Below are positions 50,389-59,898 of a DNA stretch of 64,000 nucleotides, piece after piece (positions within the stretch are counted from its first letter, which is position 1; the number at the start of each line of letters is the position of its first letter). The DNA is from Pleomorphomonas sp. JP5 (GTDB taxonomy: Bacteria; Pseudomonadota; Alphaproteobacteria; Rhizobiales; Pleomorphomonadaceae): the NCBI RefSeq assembly GCF_023721815.1, contig NZ_JAMDLI010000022.1, positions 248,001-312,000 of the forward strand, in the 5' to 3' direction. The position numbers were made by a program, and so were the translations under genes. The notes below the pieces were generated by a model that was given only the letters and a program-made list of their open reading frames with translations, did not search any database and was not told where the DNA came from.

Positions 50389-51333
50389 ATGAAGATCACG
50401 GTCATCGGCATGGGAGCGGTGGGCACCGAGGTTGTCGGCCACCTTCTCGATAGCGGCATCGCTTCGGAGATCGTGGTCATGGATCAGGCGGCGGCCAAGG
50501 CCCAGGCGGAACTCTGGGACTTCTCGCACACGACATCCTTCATCTACGCTCAGAACCCACGCCTGACGGCTGGCGACTACGCGGACTCCGCCGGCAGCGA
50601 CATCGTGGTGATCACGGCGGGCGCCCAGATCAAGCCGGGACAGACGCGCGATGCTCTCGCGCAGATCAACAGCGCGATCATGAAGTCGATCATCGCCGAG
50701 GTGGAACGGACGTCGCCGGGCGCCATCGTGCTGATGGTCACCAATCCCGTCGACATCCTGGTGCAGGTGGTGCTGCGCCACTCGTCTTTCCCGAAGGAGC
50801 GGGTGATCAGTCTCGGCACTATCATCGACACCGCCCGCTTCATGCGCATCGTCAGCGAGCACGTTGCGATCGATCCGAAGAACATCTTCGGCTGGGTGCT
50901 CGGCGACCACAGCGAGACCGGCTTCATTCCCTGGAGCCTCTGCAACGTCTGCGGCCTCGACGTCGACAGCTACTGCGAATTGAACGGCCTGCCGCCGATC
51001 GACCGCGCCGAGGTCCGGCGGCGGGTGCTGCAGATCGGCCTCGACATCTTCGCGGGCAAGGGCAACACCAACCACGGCATCGCCGCCTCGGTGTTCCGGA
51101 TCATCCGGGCGATCGCCGGCAACGAGCGGTCGGTACTGCCGGTCGGAACGCTTCTGCAAGGCGAGTATGGCGTTTCCGACGTGGTGATGAGCGTGCCCTG
51201 CGTGATCGGTCGCGCCGGCCGCGAGGCCATCGTCAACTGTCGGTTCACCGAAGAGGAGCAGGCGGCTTTCGAGGCCTCGCACGCTCACGTGCTGGCGCTT
51301 CTTGCGCAGGCCGAGGCGCAGGCGACGGGGTAG
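50389..51333 (+). CDS. L-lactate/2-hydroxyacid dehydrogenase, second type
   Basis: This 314-residue protein of the lactate/malate dehydrogenase family has the Rossmann start MKITVIGMGAVGTEVVGHLL with Asp in VVMDQ (NAD type). It also has TNPVDILVQV, GTIIDTARFM and the catalytic His in LGDHSETGF (~175). The mobile loop reads AGAQIKPGQTR. The residue that is Gln in LDH and Arg in MDH is Ile here, so lactate specificity is not assured. ATG 50389 is preceded by AGGGGGCAGGG. It differs clearly from the HicDH-like enzyme at 34147. Monocistronic. Confidence 0.82.
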   Translation: MKITVIGMGAVGTEVVGHLLDSGIASEIVVMDQAAAKAQAELWDFSHTTSFIYAQNPRLTAGDYADSAGSDIVVITAGAQIKPGQTRDALAQINSAIMKSIIAEVERTSPGAIVLMVTNPVDILVQVVLRHSSFPKERVISLGTIIDTARFMRIVSEHVAIDPKNIFGWVLGDHSETGFIPWSLCNVCGLDVDSYCELNGLPPIDRAEVRRRVLQIGLDIFAGKGNTNHGIAASVFRIIRAIAGNERSVLPVGTLLQGEYGVSDVVMSVPCVIGRAGREAIVNCRFTEEEQAAFEASHAHVLALLAQAEAQATG

Positions 51334-51412
51334 GCCGCCCGCGCCATCTCTCATACGCGTTCCGCTTGATCCGGACTCATCCGGCTCAAACGGGTCTCGG
51401 CCTGACCGGCCG

Positions 51413-51428
51413 GCGCCCGGTCGGGCGC
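51413..51428. terminator. Short hairpin between convergent dehydrogenase and SDR genes
   Basis: GCGCCC (51413-51418) and GGGCGC (51423-51428) form a six-bp stem with a GGTC loop between two convergent genes. It lacks a T run, so termination is only suggested by position. Confidence 0.35.
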
Positions 51429-51481
51429 TTCCGCCTCCGTCAGCTTCCGACCCGAAAGGTCAAAACCCGACGGAAGCGGTA

Positions 51482-52312
51482 TCAGATCTCGACGCGCGTG
51501 AGGCGCAATGCCCTGCCGTCCGTAGCGACGAGATCGTCCATCGCCTTTTCCAGGGCGTCGCGGTCCTCGACGCCGCGCAGCATGCGCCCGGCCAGCGGGT
51601 CGAAGCGTCCGGCGGCGATGTCGGCGATCAGGGCCGCGGCCCGGCTCGGCGGAATGTTCACGCCGTCGTCGAACAGTCGCTCGATGTCGGGCAGGTGTTT
51701 CTTGCCTTCGTCCGAATAGAGCTGGAGCTCTGTCATGGCGGTACGAACCAGACCCGGATCGACGGCGAAAGCCAGGACGCCGGCATCCTTCACTGTGTCG
51801 TTGAAGCATTCCGTGAAGCGCATGATCGCGGCCTTGCTGGAAGCATAGCCGGAGCCGTTGGGGAAGCTGTTTCCGGTTCCGCCGCCGACCAGATTGACGA
51901 TGCGGCCGCGCGCCCGCTCCCGCATGGTCGGCGCCACGGCACGGCAGGTGTGGAAGGTGCCGCGCAGATTGATCTCAACATCGGCCCACCACGTCTCGGG
52001 ATCGCAGTCCCAGATCGGACCGAAGGCGCGGAAGGAGCCGTGGTTGTTGACGAGCGTATCGATCGGGCCGAGTTCGGCGGAAACGTGGGCAACGGCCGCT
52101 TCGACAGCAGCTCGGTCGACGAGATCGACGGGCAGGGCGATCGCCTGGCCACCTTCGGAGACGATCAGGGCGGCAGTCTCCTCGATCTCTCGGGCCGTGC
52201 GGGCGAGAACCGCGACCTTGGCACCGGCGCGGGCCTGATGAAGAGCGATTTCTCGTCCGATGCCCCGACCGGCGCCAGTAACGATCGCGACCGTTCCTTC
52301 AAGTTTAGCCAC
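51482..52312 (-). CDS. Short-chain dehydrogenase/reductase
   Basis: This 276-residue SDR has the cofactor site VTGAGRGIGREIALHQ, VNNHGSF (NNxG variant), Ser in IVNLVGGGTGN and SGYASSKAAIMRF (YxxxK). The active-site Ser that usually precedes Tyr by ~13 residues appears to be in NSFPNGSGY; the motif is a little unusual. The substrate is unknown. GGAGGAGAATGAC precedes the ATG. It is upstream of, and convergent with, the second dehydrogenase. Confidence 0.85.
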   Translation of the reverse strand: MAKLEGTVAIVTGAGRGIGREIALHQARAGAKVAVLARTAREIEETAALIVSEGGQAIALPVDLVDRAAVEAAVAHVSAELGPIDTLVNNHGSFRAFGPIWDCDPETWWADVEINLRGTFHTCRAVAPTMRERARGRIVNLVGGGTGNSFPNGSGYASSKAAIMRFTECFNDTVKDAGVLAFAVDPGLVRTAMTELQLYSDEGKKHLPDIERLFDDGVNIPPSRAAALIADIAAGRFDPLAGRMLRGVEDRDALEKAMDDLVATDGRALRLTRVEI

Positions 52313-52446
52313 GTCATTCTCCTCCCTGCGAGTAGTTTTGTCGTATGATTACGTTGTCATTCCTGCCCTCACGGCAAGCTAGCGCGTGGACTCGCTCGCA
52401 TCAAGCTCGTCGAAGCGGCCAGCCTTTGGCGGTGACGGGCAATGGA

Positions 52447-53313
52447 TCAGGCGTTGGTCCGATCGGACCGCAAGACGATCAGGCCGGCGACGATGATGAT
52501 GGCCGCGCCGATCCATGTGAACAGTTCGACGGACTCTCCGAAAACCAGCCAACCGTTGAACGCGCCCCAGAAGATCAGGCAATACTGGAACGGGGCAACG
52601 AAGGATGCGGCGCCGACGCGATAGGCGCGGACGATCAAGAGATTGCCGGAGAACAGGCAGAAGCCGGCGAGGAGGACGAGCGCCAGATCCCGGATCGAGA
52701 GCGCCGGAAAGCCCGTGGTCAGCACGGTTAGTGTGCCGCTGCCGATGGCCAGGATGATCATCGGGCAGATGACCAGCGCCAGATCGGACTCGCGGGGTGG
52801 GGCGATGCGAATCATGACCAGCGTCACCGCGAAGATGAGCGCCGACCCGGCAGCGGCGAAATGGCCGAGGCCAAAGCCCATGTCTCCGGGGCGAAATGCA
52901 ACGAGAACGCCGACGAACCCGAGCACGACGCCGACAGCCACCAGTGGCGAGGGGCGTTCTCCGAGGGCGACGATAGCGATCAGCGAGACGAAGATCGGCG
53001 TGAGAAAGGTAAGAACGTAGACATCAGCGAGCGGAACGATGGTGAAGGCGTAGTAGATGATCGCGGTTTCTGTTGCGAGGAGAGCGCCCCGGCCGAGCGT
53101 GAAGGCCGGCATTACGGGAACGAGCGCCCGCCCGCGACCGATGCCGAAGCCGTAGAGGGCGATCAGAAGCGTCGCTGTGCTTGTGATCATCACCGTCACG
53201 GCGGCGACGGGCAAGGACTGGCTCTCGTATTTAACGATGGTGTCGGCGACCGAGAACAAGCCGAAGGCGCAAACGGCGAGCAGAGCGCCCCGGAGATTGT
53301 CGCTGAGGATCAC
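52447..53313 (-). CDS. EamA/DMT-family transporter
   Basis: This 288-residue inner-membrane protein has ten predicted helices in two EamA repeats (ALLAVCAFGLFSVADTIVKY and the second near AGSALIFAVTLVMIRIA). It is a drug/metabolite superfamily exporter with unknown substrate. The GTG start overlaps the cutC stop (GTGA), so it is translated with cutC and the ROK kinase gene upstream as an operon. Confidence 0.88.
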   Translation of the reverse strand: MILSDNLRGALLAVCAFGLFSVADTIVKYESQSLPVAAVTVMITSTATLLIALYGFGIGRGRALVPVMPAFTLGRGALLATETAIIYYAFTIVPLADVYVLTFLTPIFVSLIAIVALGERPSPLVAVGVVLGFVGVLVAFRPGDMGFGLGHFAAAGSALIFAVTLVMIRIAPPRESDLALVICPMIILAIGSGTLTVLTTGFPALSIRDLALVLLAGFCLFSGNLLIVRAYRVGAASFVAPFQYCLIFWGAFNGWLVFGESVELFTWIGAAIIIVAGLIVLRSDRTNA

Positions 53314-54038
53314 GACGGTTCTCCGGACATAGCGGCAGCCTTCAACACCCGGATGCGATCGGCATCGGTCAGGCGTCGTTCGCTCGGTCCGAAGCCGAAA
53401 TGGCGGATGGCGTCTCCGTTGGCTTCGACGCGCCCGCAGGACGAGTGTAGCCAGTGGACACGCGTGCTTCGGTGGATCGCGGATGCGTTTTCCGGACGGA
53501 CGCCGCTGCCCGCCATGATGTCGATGCGGCCGGCGGAGCGCTCGACCATGGCGGCGATGACGGCGGCGCCTGTGTCGGCGGAAAGAGCTCCGCCGGAGGT
53601 CAGGATGCAGTCGAAGCCCAGATCGACGGCGAGGTCCACGGCGTCGACGGGGTCGGGCAGCAGATCGACGGCGCGGTGCAGCGTCTTGCCGAGAGGACCG
53701 GTCGCCTTGACGAGACGGGTGATCACGGCGATGTCGAGCGTGCTCTCGCCAGTCGTCGCCCCGAGCACCACACCGGAAAGGCCTGCCTCCCGGACCGCCG
53801 CGATATCGGCGAGCATGACGTCCACCTCGGCGTCGGTGTAGCGGAAGTCGCCAGCGCGCGGGCGGATCATGGCTCGTACCGGCACCGAGGATTTCGCGGC
53901 GGCGGAGATGAGGCCGGGGGAGGGGGTGAGACCTCCGAGATCGAGCGCCGAACAGAGTTCAACGCGATCGGCCCTGCCAGCGGCGCAGGCGGCGAGGCCG
54001 GCAACGTCGTCGATGCAGACTTCGAGGCGGATGGTCAT
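53310..54038 (-). CDS. cutC: CutC-family TIM-barrel protein
   Basis: This 242-residue CutC-family protein has VCIDDVAGLAACAAGRADRVELCSAL, GGLTPSPGLI, VRAMIRPRAGDF and GGALSADTGA, with the C-terminal SGVRPENA. The copper-homeostasis role assigned to this family in E. coli has been questioned. Here it lies between a ROK sugar kinase (4-bp overlap) and an EamA transporter (4-bp overlap), so a role in sugar metabolism is as likely. The longer upstream frame is a shadow of the kinase. Confidence 0.88.
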   Translation of the reverse strand: MTIRLEVCIDDVAGLAACAAGRADRVELCSALDLGGLTPSPGLISAAAKSSVPVRAMIRPRAGDFRYTDAEVDVMLADIAAVREAGLSGVVLGATTGESTLDIAVITRLVKATGPLGKTLHRAVDLLPDPVDAVDLAVDLGFDCILTSGGALSADTGAAVIAAMVERSAGRIDIMAGSGVRPENASAIHRSTRVHWLHSSCGRVEANGDAIRHFGFGPSERRLTDADRIRVLKAAAMSGEPS

Positions 54039-54928
54039 GGCAGGAGTGTTTCCGAAACGTGGATGGCGGCGCCGATGAGGCCTTTCTCCGGCCCAGTCTC
54101 GGTGGCTAAGCAGAGGGCCGTCGCACGGCGACCGAGCGTGCGGGAGCGGACTTCGGCATCGATGGCGGCGACGAGGGCTGCGTTGCGGGCGAGACCACCG
54201 CCGATCGGGACGATATCGGGATCGAGGATGTTGACGGTGTTGGCGAGCGCGCCGCCAACGACGTCGAGATAGACGTCGAGCGTGCGAACGGCGTCCGGTT
54301 CGCCCTGCTGCCAGGCGGCGAGAATGGCCGGCGTGTCCGCCTCGACGCCGCAGAGATGGCGGTGAAGGCGTTCGAGGCCGCGGGCGCCGCCCAGCGTGTC
54401 GACGCAACCGGGCTGGCCGCAGCCGCAGCGGACGATCGGCAAGGCGGCGCAGGTGCGCGCCGCCGCCGCCGGTCCGTGCCCCCACTCGCCGGCGCTGCCT
54501 GTCGCGCCCATGACAAGTCGGCCGTTCAGAACGAAGGCGCCACCGATTCCGGTGCCGATGATCACGGCGAAGACCGAAGCGTGTCCCTTGCCAAGGCCGA
54601 CGGTGGCTTCAGCGAGAGCAAAGGCCTTGGCGTCATTGAGCACGCGTACGCGGCGGCCCAGGCTTGCCTCGAGGTCGGCGGCAAGAGTTTTGCCGTCGGC
54701 GCAGGGAATGTTCGCGACGGTGAGCCGACCGTCCCGAGGGTCGACGACGCCGGCTATGGAAATTCCAATCGGCTCGTCACCTTGTCCGGCGAGGTCGGCA
54801 ATGGCGGCGCAGAAGGCGTCATAGTCGCGGGTCGGCGTCGGAACGCGGCCAATTTCGTTGGCCACCAGATCGACGCCGACTTTTGCTGCCGCGATTTTCG
54901 TTCCGCCGATGTCGAAGGCTATGGCCAT
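54035..54928 (-). CDS. ROK-family sugar kinase
   Basis: This 297-residue ROK kinase has the phosphate-binding start AFDIGGTKIAAAKV, catalytic Asp in LNDAKAFALAEA, IGTGIGGAFVL, GEWGHGP and the zinc motif CGCGQPGCVDTLGG. This matches glucokinase/N-acetylglucosamine kinase types (NagK-like). No helix-turn-helix is present, so it is an enzyme and not a regulator. First gene of a tight operon with cutC and an EamA transporter. GAGAGGAACGC precedes the ATG. The exact sugar cannot be fixed. Confidence 0.88.
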   Translation of the reverse strand: MAIAFDIGGTKIAAAKVGVDLVANEIGRVPTPTRDYDAFCAAIADLAGQGDEPIGISIAGVVDPRDGRLTVANIPCADGKTLAADLEASLGRRVRVLNDAKAFALAEATVGLGKGHASVFAVIIGTGIGGAFVLNGRLVMGATGSAGEWGHGPAAAARTCAALPIVRCGCGQPGCVDTLGGARGLERLHRHLCGVEADTPAILAAWQQGEPDAVRTLDVYLDVVGGALANTVNILDPDIVPIGGGLARNAALVAAIDAEVRSRTLGRRATALCLATETGPEKGLIGAAIHVSETLLP

Positions 54929-55268
54929 GCGTTCCTCTCCGAGATTCGGGGCCGGAGGCTATCATCAAACCGGCGGAAAAGGCGATCGAAGTTGACCGCC
55001 GCGCCGGCTTGCCATCTGATCTTTCCGCGTCGCTCCGGAGGGGTGCCTCGTCGTGTTATCCTGATGAAATAACTATACAAATATCCAGATTTGCCGCCTG
55101 ATGTATGATTGACGACGGCCCCTCGTTGATCCAGCCTGTCACGGTCTCCGGTGCTGCGTGACCACACTTGGTTGGCCGTATGCCGAAGAGGGTGGAGAAG
55201 CGCTTGCATCTTTGGTGCGTTTCTGTATATGAGTATATTATAATATAAACTCTTGACGGAGATGACCG
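54929..55268. promoter_or_regulatory. Divergent region with palindromic -10 before the DUF2892/RND operon
   Basis: This 340-bp gap has no gene. ATATTATAATAT at 55235-55246 is a perfect palindrome containing the -10 hexamer TATAAT (55239-55244). It is flanked by GAGT on the left and, offset by two bases, ACTC on the right. BigR/SqrR-type ArsR repressors, which sense sulfane sulfur, bind AT-rich palindromes over the -10 of operons encoding DUF2892 proteins. No ArsR gene is in the window. A second AT-rich patch at 55065-55090 faces the kinase operon. Confidence 0.45.
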
Positions 55269-55469
55269 ATGACTCTTGATCGTGCCGTTCTCGCCTTCGC
55301 CGGCAGCGTGCTGCTCGTTTCGCTGCTGCTCACCTATTTCGTCTCGCCGTATTTCGTCTGGCTGACGGCCTTTGTCGGCTTCAATCTCATCCAGTCGGCC
55401 TTCACCGGGTTCTGTCCGGCGGCAATCGTGTTCCGCAAGCTCGGAATCAAGTCCGGTACCGCCTTCTGA
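55269..55469 (+). CDS. DUF2892 (YgaP-like) small membrane protein
   Basis: This 66-residue protein has two hydrophobic helices (AVLAFAGSVLLVSLLLTYFV and YFVWLTAFVGFNLIQSAFTG) followed by the FCPAAIVFRKLGI signature with a single Cys, typical of DUF2892. Such domains occur with rhodaneses and in persulfide or metal stress operons. TTGACGGAGATGACCG provides the ribosome site. It is the first gene of an operon with an RND efflux pump, 13 bases before the adaptor gene. Confidence 0.85.
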   Translation: MTLDRAVLAFAGSVLLVSLLLTYFVSPYFVWLTAFVGFNLIQSAFTGFCPAAIVFRKLGIKSGTAF

Positions 55470-55482
55470 TCGGGAGTTCGTG

Positions 55483-56436
55483 ATGCGCCTCTTCCTTGCC
55501 GGGCTTGTTTCGCTCAGCCTCGTCTCACTGGCGGAGGCGGGAACGTTCGTCGTCCAGCCGGTCTCTGTTCCGGAGTGGAAGGCGGTCTATGGCCGCGTCG
55601 AGGCGCGAGACAGTCTCGCCGCTCGCGCCCGCGTCGGTGGTACCCTGGTGTCGCTCGATGTTTCCGAGGGCGACACGGTGAAGGGGGGGCAGCGCATCGC
55701 AGTCGTGCGCGACGACAAGATCGATTTTCAGATCTCCGCCCTCGATGCCCAGCTGAAGGCGCTTGTCGCTCAGTTGCAGAACGCGGAGTCCGAACTCGCT
55801 CGCGGCCAGACGCTGGTCGACAAAGGGGTCAGCACCAGCCAGCGGCTCGACCAGTTGCGCACTCAGGTCGATGTGTTCCGCAACCAGATCGCCGCTGCCG
55901 AGGCGCAGCGGCAGGTCGTGGTTCAGCAGGGCGCTGAGGGGGACGTGCTGGCGCCCAGCGACGGCAAGGTCCTGACAGTGCCGGTGACCAAGGGGTCGGT
56001 GGTGATGGCTGGCGAGACCGTTGCCCAGTTGGGCGGTGGCGGCTTTTTCCTGCGCCTCTCGATCCCCGAGCGTCACGCCGACCTTCTTGAAATGGGCTCT
56101 TCGCTTGCAGTGGAGACCGCGAGCGGAGCCTTGGAGGGGCGGCTCGCCAAGATCTATCCGCTGATCGAAGGCGGCCGCGTGACCGCCGACGTCGATGTTC
56201 CGGGGCTTCCCACCGAGTTCGTCGATGCCCGTCTGCTCGTCCGTGTACCGGTCGGCAAGCGTCAGGCCATCCTGGTGCCGGCTTCGGCCGTCGTCAGCCG
56301 GTCCGGCATAGATACGCTGCGCGTCATCACGGATGGCATGGAGAGCGATCGGACCGTGGTGCTTGGTGAGCGAAACGGCGACAATGTGGAAATCCTGTCC
56401 GGCCTCACCGCCGGCGATGCGGTGGTGCTGCCATGA
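55483..56436 (+). CDS. RND efflux periplasmic adaptor (HlyD/MFP family)
   Basis: This 317-residue periplasmic adaptor has a signal peptide (LFLAGLVSLSLVSLAEAG). A split lipoyl/barrel-sandwich domain (ARVGGTLVSLDVSEGDTVKGGQ) is interrupted by a coiled-coil hairpin (ALDAQLKALVAQLQNAESEL ... QLRTQVDVFRNQIAAAEAQ), and a beta-barrel follows. ATG 55483 is chosen for GGGAG upstream and the signal peptide; the earlier frame reads through DUF2892 out of frame. It links the RND pump encoded next (ATGA overlap) to an outer-membrane channel not encoded here. Confidence 0.9.
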   Translation: MRLFLAGLVSLSLVSLAEAGTFVVQPVSVPEWKAVYGRVEARDSLAARARVGGTLVSLDVSEGDTVKGGQRIAVVRDDKIDFQISALDAQLKALVAQLQNAESELARGQTLVDKGVSTSQRLDQLRTQVDVFRNQIAAAEAQRQVVVQQGAEGDVLAPSDGKVLTVPVTKGSVVMAGETVAQLGGGGFFLRLSIPERHADLLEMGSSLAVETASGALEGRLAKIYPLIEGGRVTADVDVPGLPTEFVDARLLVRVPVGKRQAILVPASAVVSRSGIDTLRVITDGMESDRTVVLGERNGDNVEILSGLTAGDAVVLP

Positions 56437-59400
56437 AACTCGGTATAGCCGGCCATCTCACCCGCGCCTTCATCGGCTCGGCGCTGACGCCGCTGTTTCT
56501 GCTGGCCGCCTTCGCGGTTGGCCTCGTCGCGCTCGTCACGCTGCCGCGCGAGGAAGAGCCGCAGATTTCGGTGCCGATGGTCGACATTCACGTGTCGGCG
56601 CCTGGCCTCAACGCCGAGGATGCCGAGAAGCTGATCACCGAGCCTCTCGAGACCATCGTCAAGGCGATCAACGGGGTCGAGCACGTCTACTCTCAGACCT
56701 ACGACGAGCAAGTCCTCGTCACCGCGCGTTTCCTCGTCGGGACCTCGGCCGACGCGGCAGTGCTGCGCGTGCACGATCGGATCAGAGCCAATCTCGACCG
56801 CATACCCGTGGGAATCGCCGAGCCGAGAATCGTCGGTCGCGGCATTGATGACGTCGCCATCGTTACCCTGACACTGTCGCCGAAGCCGGAAGTGGCTGGC
56901 TCGGTGACCGCCGCCGATCTGACGCGCGTCGCCCACGAGTTGCGGAGCGAGATCGCAAAGGTCGAGGATGTCGGGTTGACCTATCTGGTCGGCGAAACCG
57001 GCGACGCCATTCGGATTGCACCCGATCCGGATCGACTCGCCCTTTATGGCGTGACGCTGCAGCAGCTATCGGCCAAGGTCACCGCCGCCAACAGGTCGTT
57101 TCCTGCCGGGACCGTGCGCAAGGACGGAAACGAAATCCAGGTGGTGGCCGGTGAAACGCTGCAATCGCCCGCCGAAATCGCAAATCTTCTGCTGACGACC
57201 CGTGACAGCCGGCCTGTCTACGTGCGCGACGTCGCCGACGTCTCCTTTGTTCAGGATACGGCCGACCATTATGTCTCTACCGTCCGCAAGGCGGCTGACG
57301 GATCGCTGGAGCGTTTGCCCTCGGTGACCCTGGCGGTCGCCAAGCGGGCGGGCGCCAACGCGGTCACCGTCGCTCACGACATTCTCACACGTGTCGAAGG
57401 CCTCAAGGGCAACCTCATTCCCGACAGCCTCTCCGTCGAGGTGACGCGCGACTATGGCGAGACCGCCAACGAAAAGGCCAACGAGCTTCTCTTCCATCTC
57501 GGGCTTGCGACGCTGTCGATCATTGTCCTGGTCTGGGTGGCCATCGGTTTCCGCGAGGCGGTGGTCGTGGCCGTCGTGATCCCGGTCACCATCCTGCTCA
57601 CCCTGTTCGCCGCCAAGGTGATGGGCTACACGCTCAATCGCGTGTCGTTGTTCGCGTTGATCTTTTCAATCGGCATCCTGGTGGACGACGCCATCGTCGT
57701 CATCGAGAACATTGCCCGTCATGCCGCCATGGGCAAGGGCATCAGTCGCCGGGAAAGCGCGGTCGAGGCTGTCGCAGAGGTCGGCAACCCGACCATCGTC
57801 GCAACGCTGACGGTCGTGGCGGCGCTTCTTCCGATGCTGTTCGTGTCCGGAATGATGGGCCCCTACATGAGCCCGATCCCGGCCAACGCGTCAGCGGCAA
57901 TGATCTTCTCCTTCTTCGTGGCGGTGACCGTGACGCCTTGGCTGATGCTCAAGGTGACCGGCGGTGGCTCAGCACATCATCACCAGGGTGATAGTGCCGG
58001 TGGTGCGCTGGGCAAGGCCTACGCGGCCGTGGCCCGGCCGATCCTGGCAACCAAGGGAAGAAGTCTTGCCTTCCTCTTGGCCGTGGGTGTGCTGACGCTC
58101 GGCTCGCTGAGCCTCTTCTACACCAAGCACGTCACCGTGAAGCTGCTGCCCTTCGACAACAAGGCGGAGCTCGCCGTCACCATCGACCTGCCGGAAGGCT
58201 CGTCGGTGGAGGCGACGGATGCCGTTGCCCAGGCCGTGGCGAAGGTGGCGCTCGACCTGCCCGAGGTGGTGTCGGTCCAGACCCACGCCGGTGCCGCGGC
58301 GCCGTTCAACTTCAACGGTCTTGTCCGCCACTCCTATCTGCGCGCCGAGCCGCAGCTCGGGGATGTTCAGGTCAACCTGACGCCAAAGGGCGAGCGTGAC
58401 AGGGCATCGCACGACATTGCACTTGAACTGCGGCATCGCGTCATGGCGCTGCCGGTTCCTGCCGGTACCTCGCTCAAGGTGGTTGAGCCGCCGCCCGGAC
58501 CTCCGGTGATGGCGACGCTCCTGGCGGAGATCTACGGTCCGACCGCCGACATGCGCCGCCGGACGGCCGAGAAGGTTGAAGCCGCCTTCCGCGAAGTTCC
58601 CTTCATCGTCGACGTCGACAACTCCTTCGGCGAGCCGGCCAAGCGGATGCGGGTCACCATTTCCACGGACGATCTCGACTTCTTCCACGTTCAGGAGAGC
58701 GACGTGTTCGACACGCTTGCCATCCTCGGTGGAACGTCGACGGTCGGTTATTCGCACCGTGGTGACGGGCGCGCGGCCATTCCCATCGTCGTCGCGCGGC
58801 CCAAGGGCCAGAGGGTGCTCGACGAGACGGCGCTCACCACGCCCATTCCGGCCAACGTGTTGCCGGGCGATCGCGGCGTCGTCGAGCTTGGAGATGTCGT
58901 GCGGGTGAGGGAGGAGAGGGCGTCCTTCCCGATCTTCCGCCACAACGGTCGCTTCGCGGAGATGGTGACGGCCGAGCTTGCCGGCGCCTATGAGGCGCCG
59001 CTCTACGGCATGCTCGCCGTTCAGGAGGCGCTTGACCGCCAGGACTGGACGGGGCTCGAGAAGCCGGTCATCGCCCTGCATGGCCAGCCGGCCGACGAGG
59101 GCAAGTCGACCTTGCTCTGGGATGGCGAGTGGGAGGTGACGTGGGTGACCTTCCGCGACATGGGCGCGGCTTTCGCCATCGCCGTGCTCGGCATCTACAT
59201 CCTCGTCGTGGCGCAGTTCGGCTCATTCAAGCTGCCGCTGGTGATCCTGACGCCGATACCTCTGACCTTCATCGGCATTCTCGTCGGACACTGGCTGTTC
59301 CACGCTCCGTTCACCGCGACATCGATGATCGGCTTCATCGCGCTCGCCGGCATCATCGTGCGCAACTCGATCCTGCTCGTGGACTTCATTCGGCATGCGC

Positions 59401-59660
59401 CGCGCGAGGTGACGGTCAAGGACGAAGAGGGCGTGCCGCACACCGTGCAGCGTCCGCTCGCCGACATCCTGATCGAGGCTGGCTCGATCCGCTTCAAGCC
59501 GATCCTGCTCACGGCGCTTGCCGCCATGATCGGCGCGGCGGTGATCCTGACCGATCCGATTTTCCAGGGGCTCGCCATCTCGCTCCTGTTCGGCCTCGCG
59601 TCATCGACGCTACTCACGGTGCTGGTCATTCCGGCCATCTATCGCCTGCTCAGGAGCTGA
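56433..59660 (+). CDS. RND-family efflux transporter
   Basis: This 1075-residue inner-membrane pump has the two-fold RND layout: TM1 ([20 protein letters not shown]), a large periplasmic loop, TM2-6 (about residues 345-515), a second loop and TM8-12. [17 protein letters not shown] in TM4 carries the paired Asp residues used for proton relay. The [17 protein letters not shown] start is typical of the AcrB/MdtB subgroup. It overlaps the adaptor gene by four bases. The exported compound is unknown; the DUF2892 partner suggests toxic sulfur, metal or electrophile stress. Confidence 0.93.
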   Translation: MKLGIAGHLTRAFIGSALTPLFLLAAFAVGLVALVTLPREEEPQISVPMVDIHVSAPGLNAEDAEKLITEPLETIVKAINGVEHVYSQTYDEQVLVTARFLVGTSADAAVLRVHDRIRANLDRIPVGIAEPRIVGRGIDDVAIVTLTLSPKPEVAGSVTAADLTRVAHELRSEIAKVEDVGLTYLVGETGDAIRIAPDPDRLALYGVTLQQLSAKVTAANRSFPAGTVRKDGNEIQVVAGETLQSPAEIANLLLTTRDSRPVYVRDVADVSFVQDTADHYVSTVRKAADGSLERLPSVTLAVAKRAGANAVTVAHDILTRVEGLKGNLIPDSLSVEVTRDYGETANEKANELLFHLGLATLSIIVLVWVAIGFREAVVVAVVIPVTILLTLFAAKVMGYTLNRVSLFALIFSIGILVDDAIVVIENIARHAAMGKGISRRESAVEAVAEVGNPTIVATLTVVAALLPMLFVSGMMGPYMSPIPANASAAMIFSFFVAVTVTPWLMLKVTGGGSAHHHQGDSAGGALGKAYAAVARPILATKGRSLAFLLAVGVLTLGSLSLFYTKHVTVKLLPFDNKAELAVTIDLPEGSSVEATDAVAQAVAKVALDLPEVVSVQTHAGAAAPFNFNGLVRHSYLRAEPQLGDVQVNLTPKGERDRASHDIALELRHRVMALPVPAGTSLKVVEPPPGPPVMATLLAEIYGPTADMRRRTAEKVEAAFREVPFIVDVDNSFGEPAKRMRVTISTDDLDFFHVQESDVFDTLAILGGTSTVGYSHRGDGRAAIPIVVARPKGQRVLDETALTTPIPANVLPGDRGVVELGDVVRVREERASFPIFRHNGRFAEMVTAELAGAYEAPLYGMLAVQEALDRQDWTGLEKPVIALHGQPADEGKSTLLWDGEWEVTWVTFRDMGAAFAIAVLGIYILVVAQFGSFKLPLVILTPIPLTFIGILVGHWLFHAPFTATSMIGFIALAGIIVRNSILLVDFIRHAPREVTVKDEEGVPHTVQRPLADILIEAGSIRFKPILLTALAAMIGAAVILTDPIFQGLAISLLFGLASSTLLTVLVIPAIYRLLRS

Positions 59661-59898
59661 GAGGCCGATTGGAGATTCTACTCCGGCGGCCGTCTGGCCC
59701 GACTTGTCTGCGCTTCCGGTGCTCACGGATCGAATGTCCGCTGCGCTCCGGTTCTCGAAAGCCGCGCCAGCCGACTCGCCGGAGCGATTCTCGAAACGGC
59801 CTCCGAGAGGCGTTGTTGCCGGCGGCATTTTTCGCTATTGGCGGGCGGCGCTCTCGTTCTCGATGAAACGGGGCGCCGTTCTCCGGAAAGCGATGCCG
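59661..59898. other. Spacer before tgt with a short direct repeat
   Basis: This 238-bp gap has no gene. TTCTCGAAA occurs at 59752-59760 and 59788-59796. The open frame from 59704 reads Arg/Ser-rich residues unlike tgt and is not part of the protein. The tgt promoter probably lies near 59830-59870 (GCATTTTTCGCTATTGG). Confidence 0.3.
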
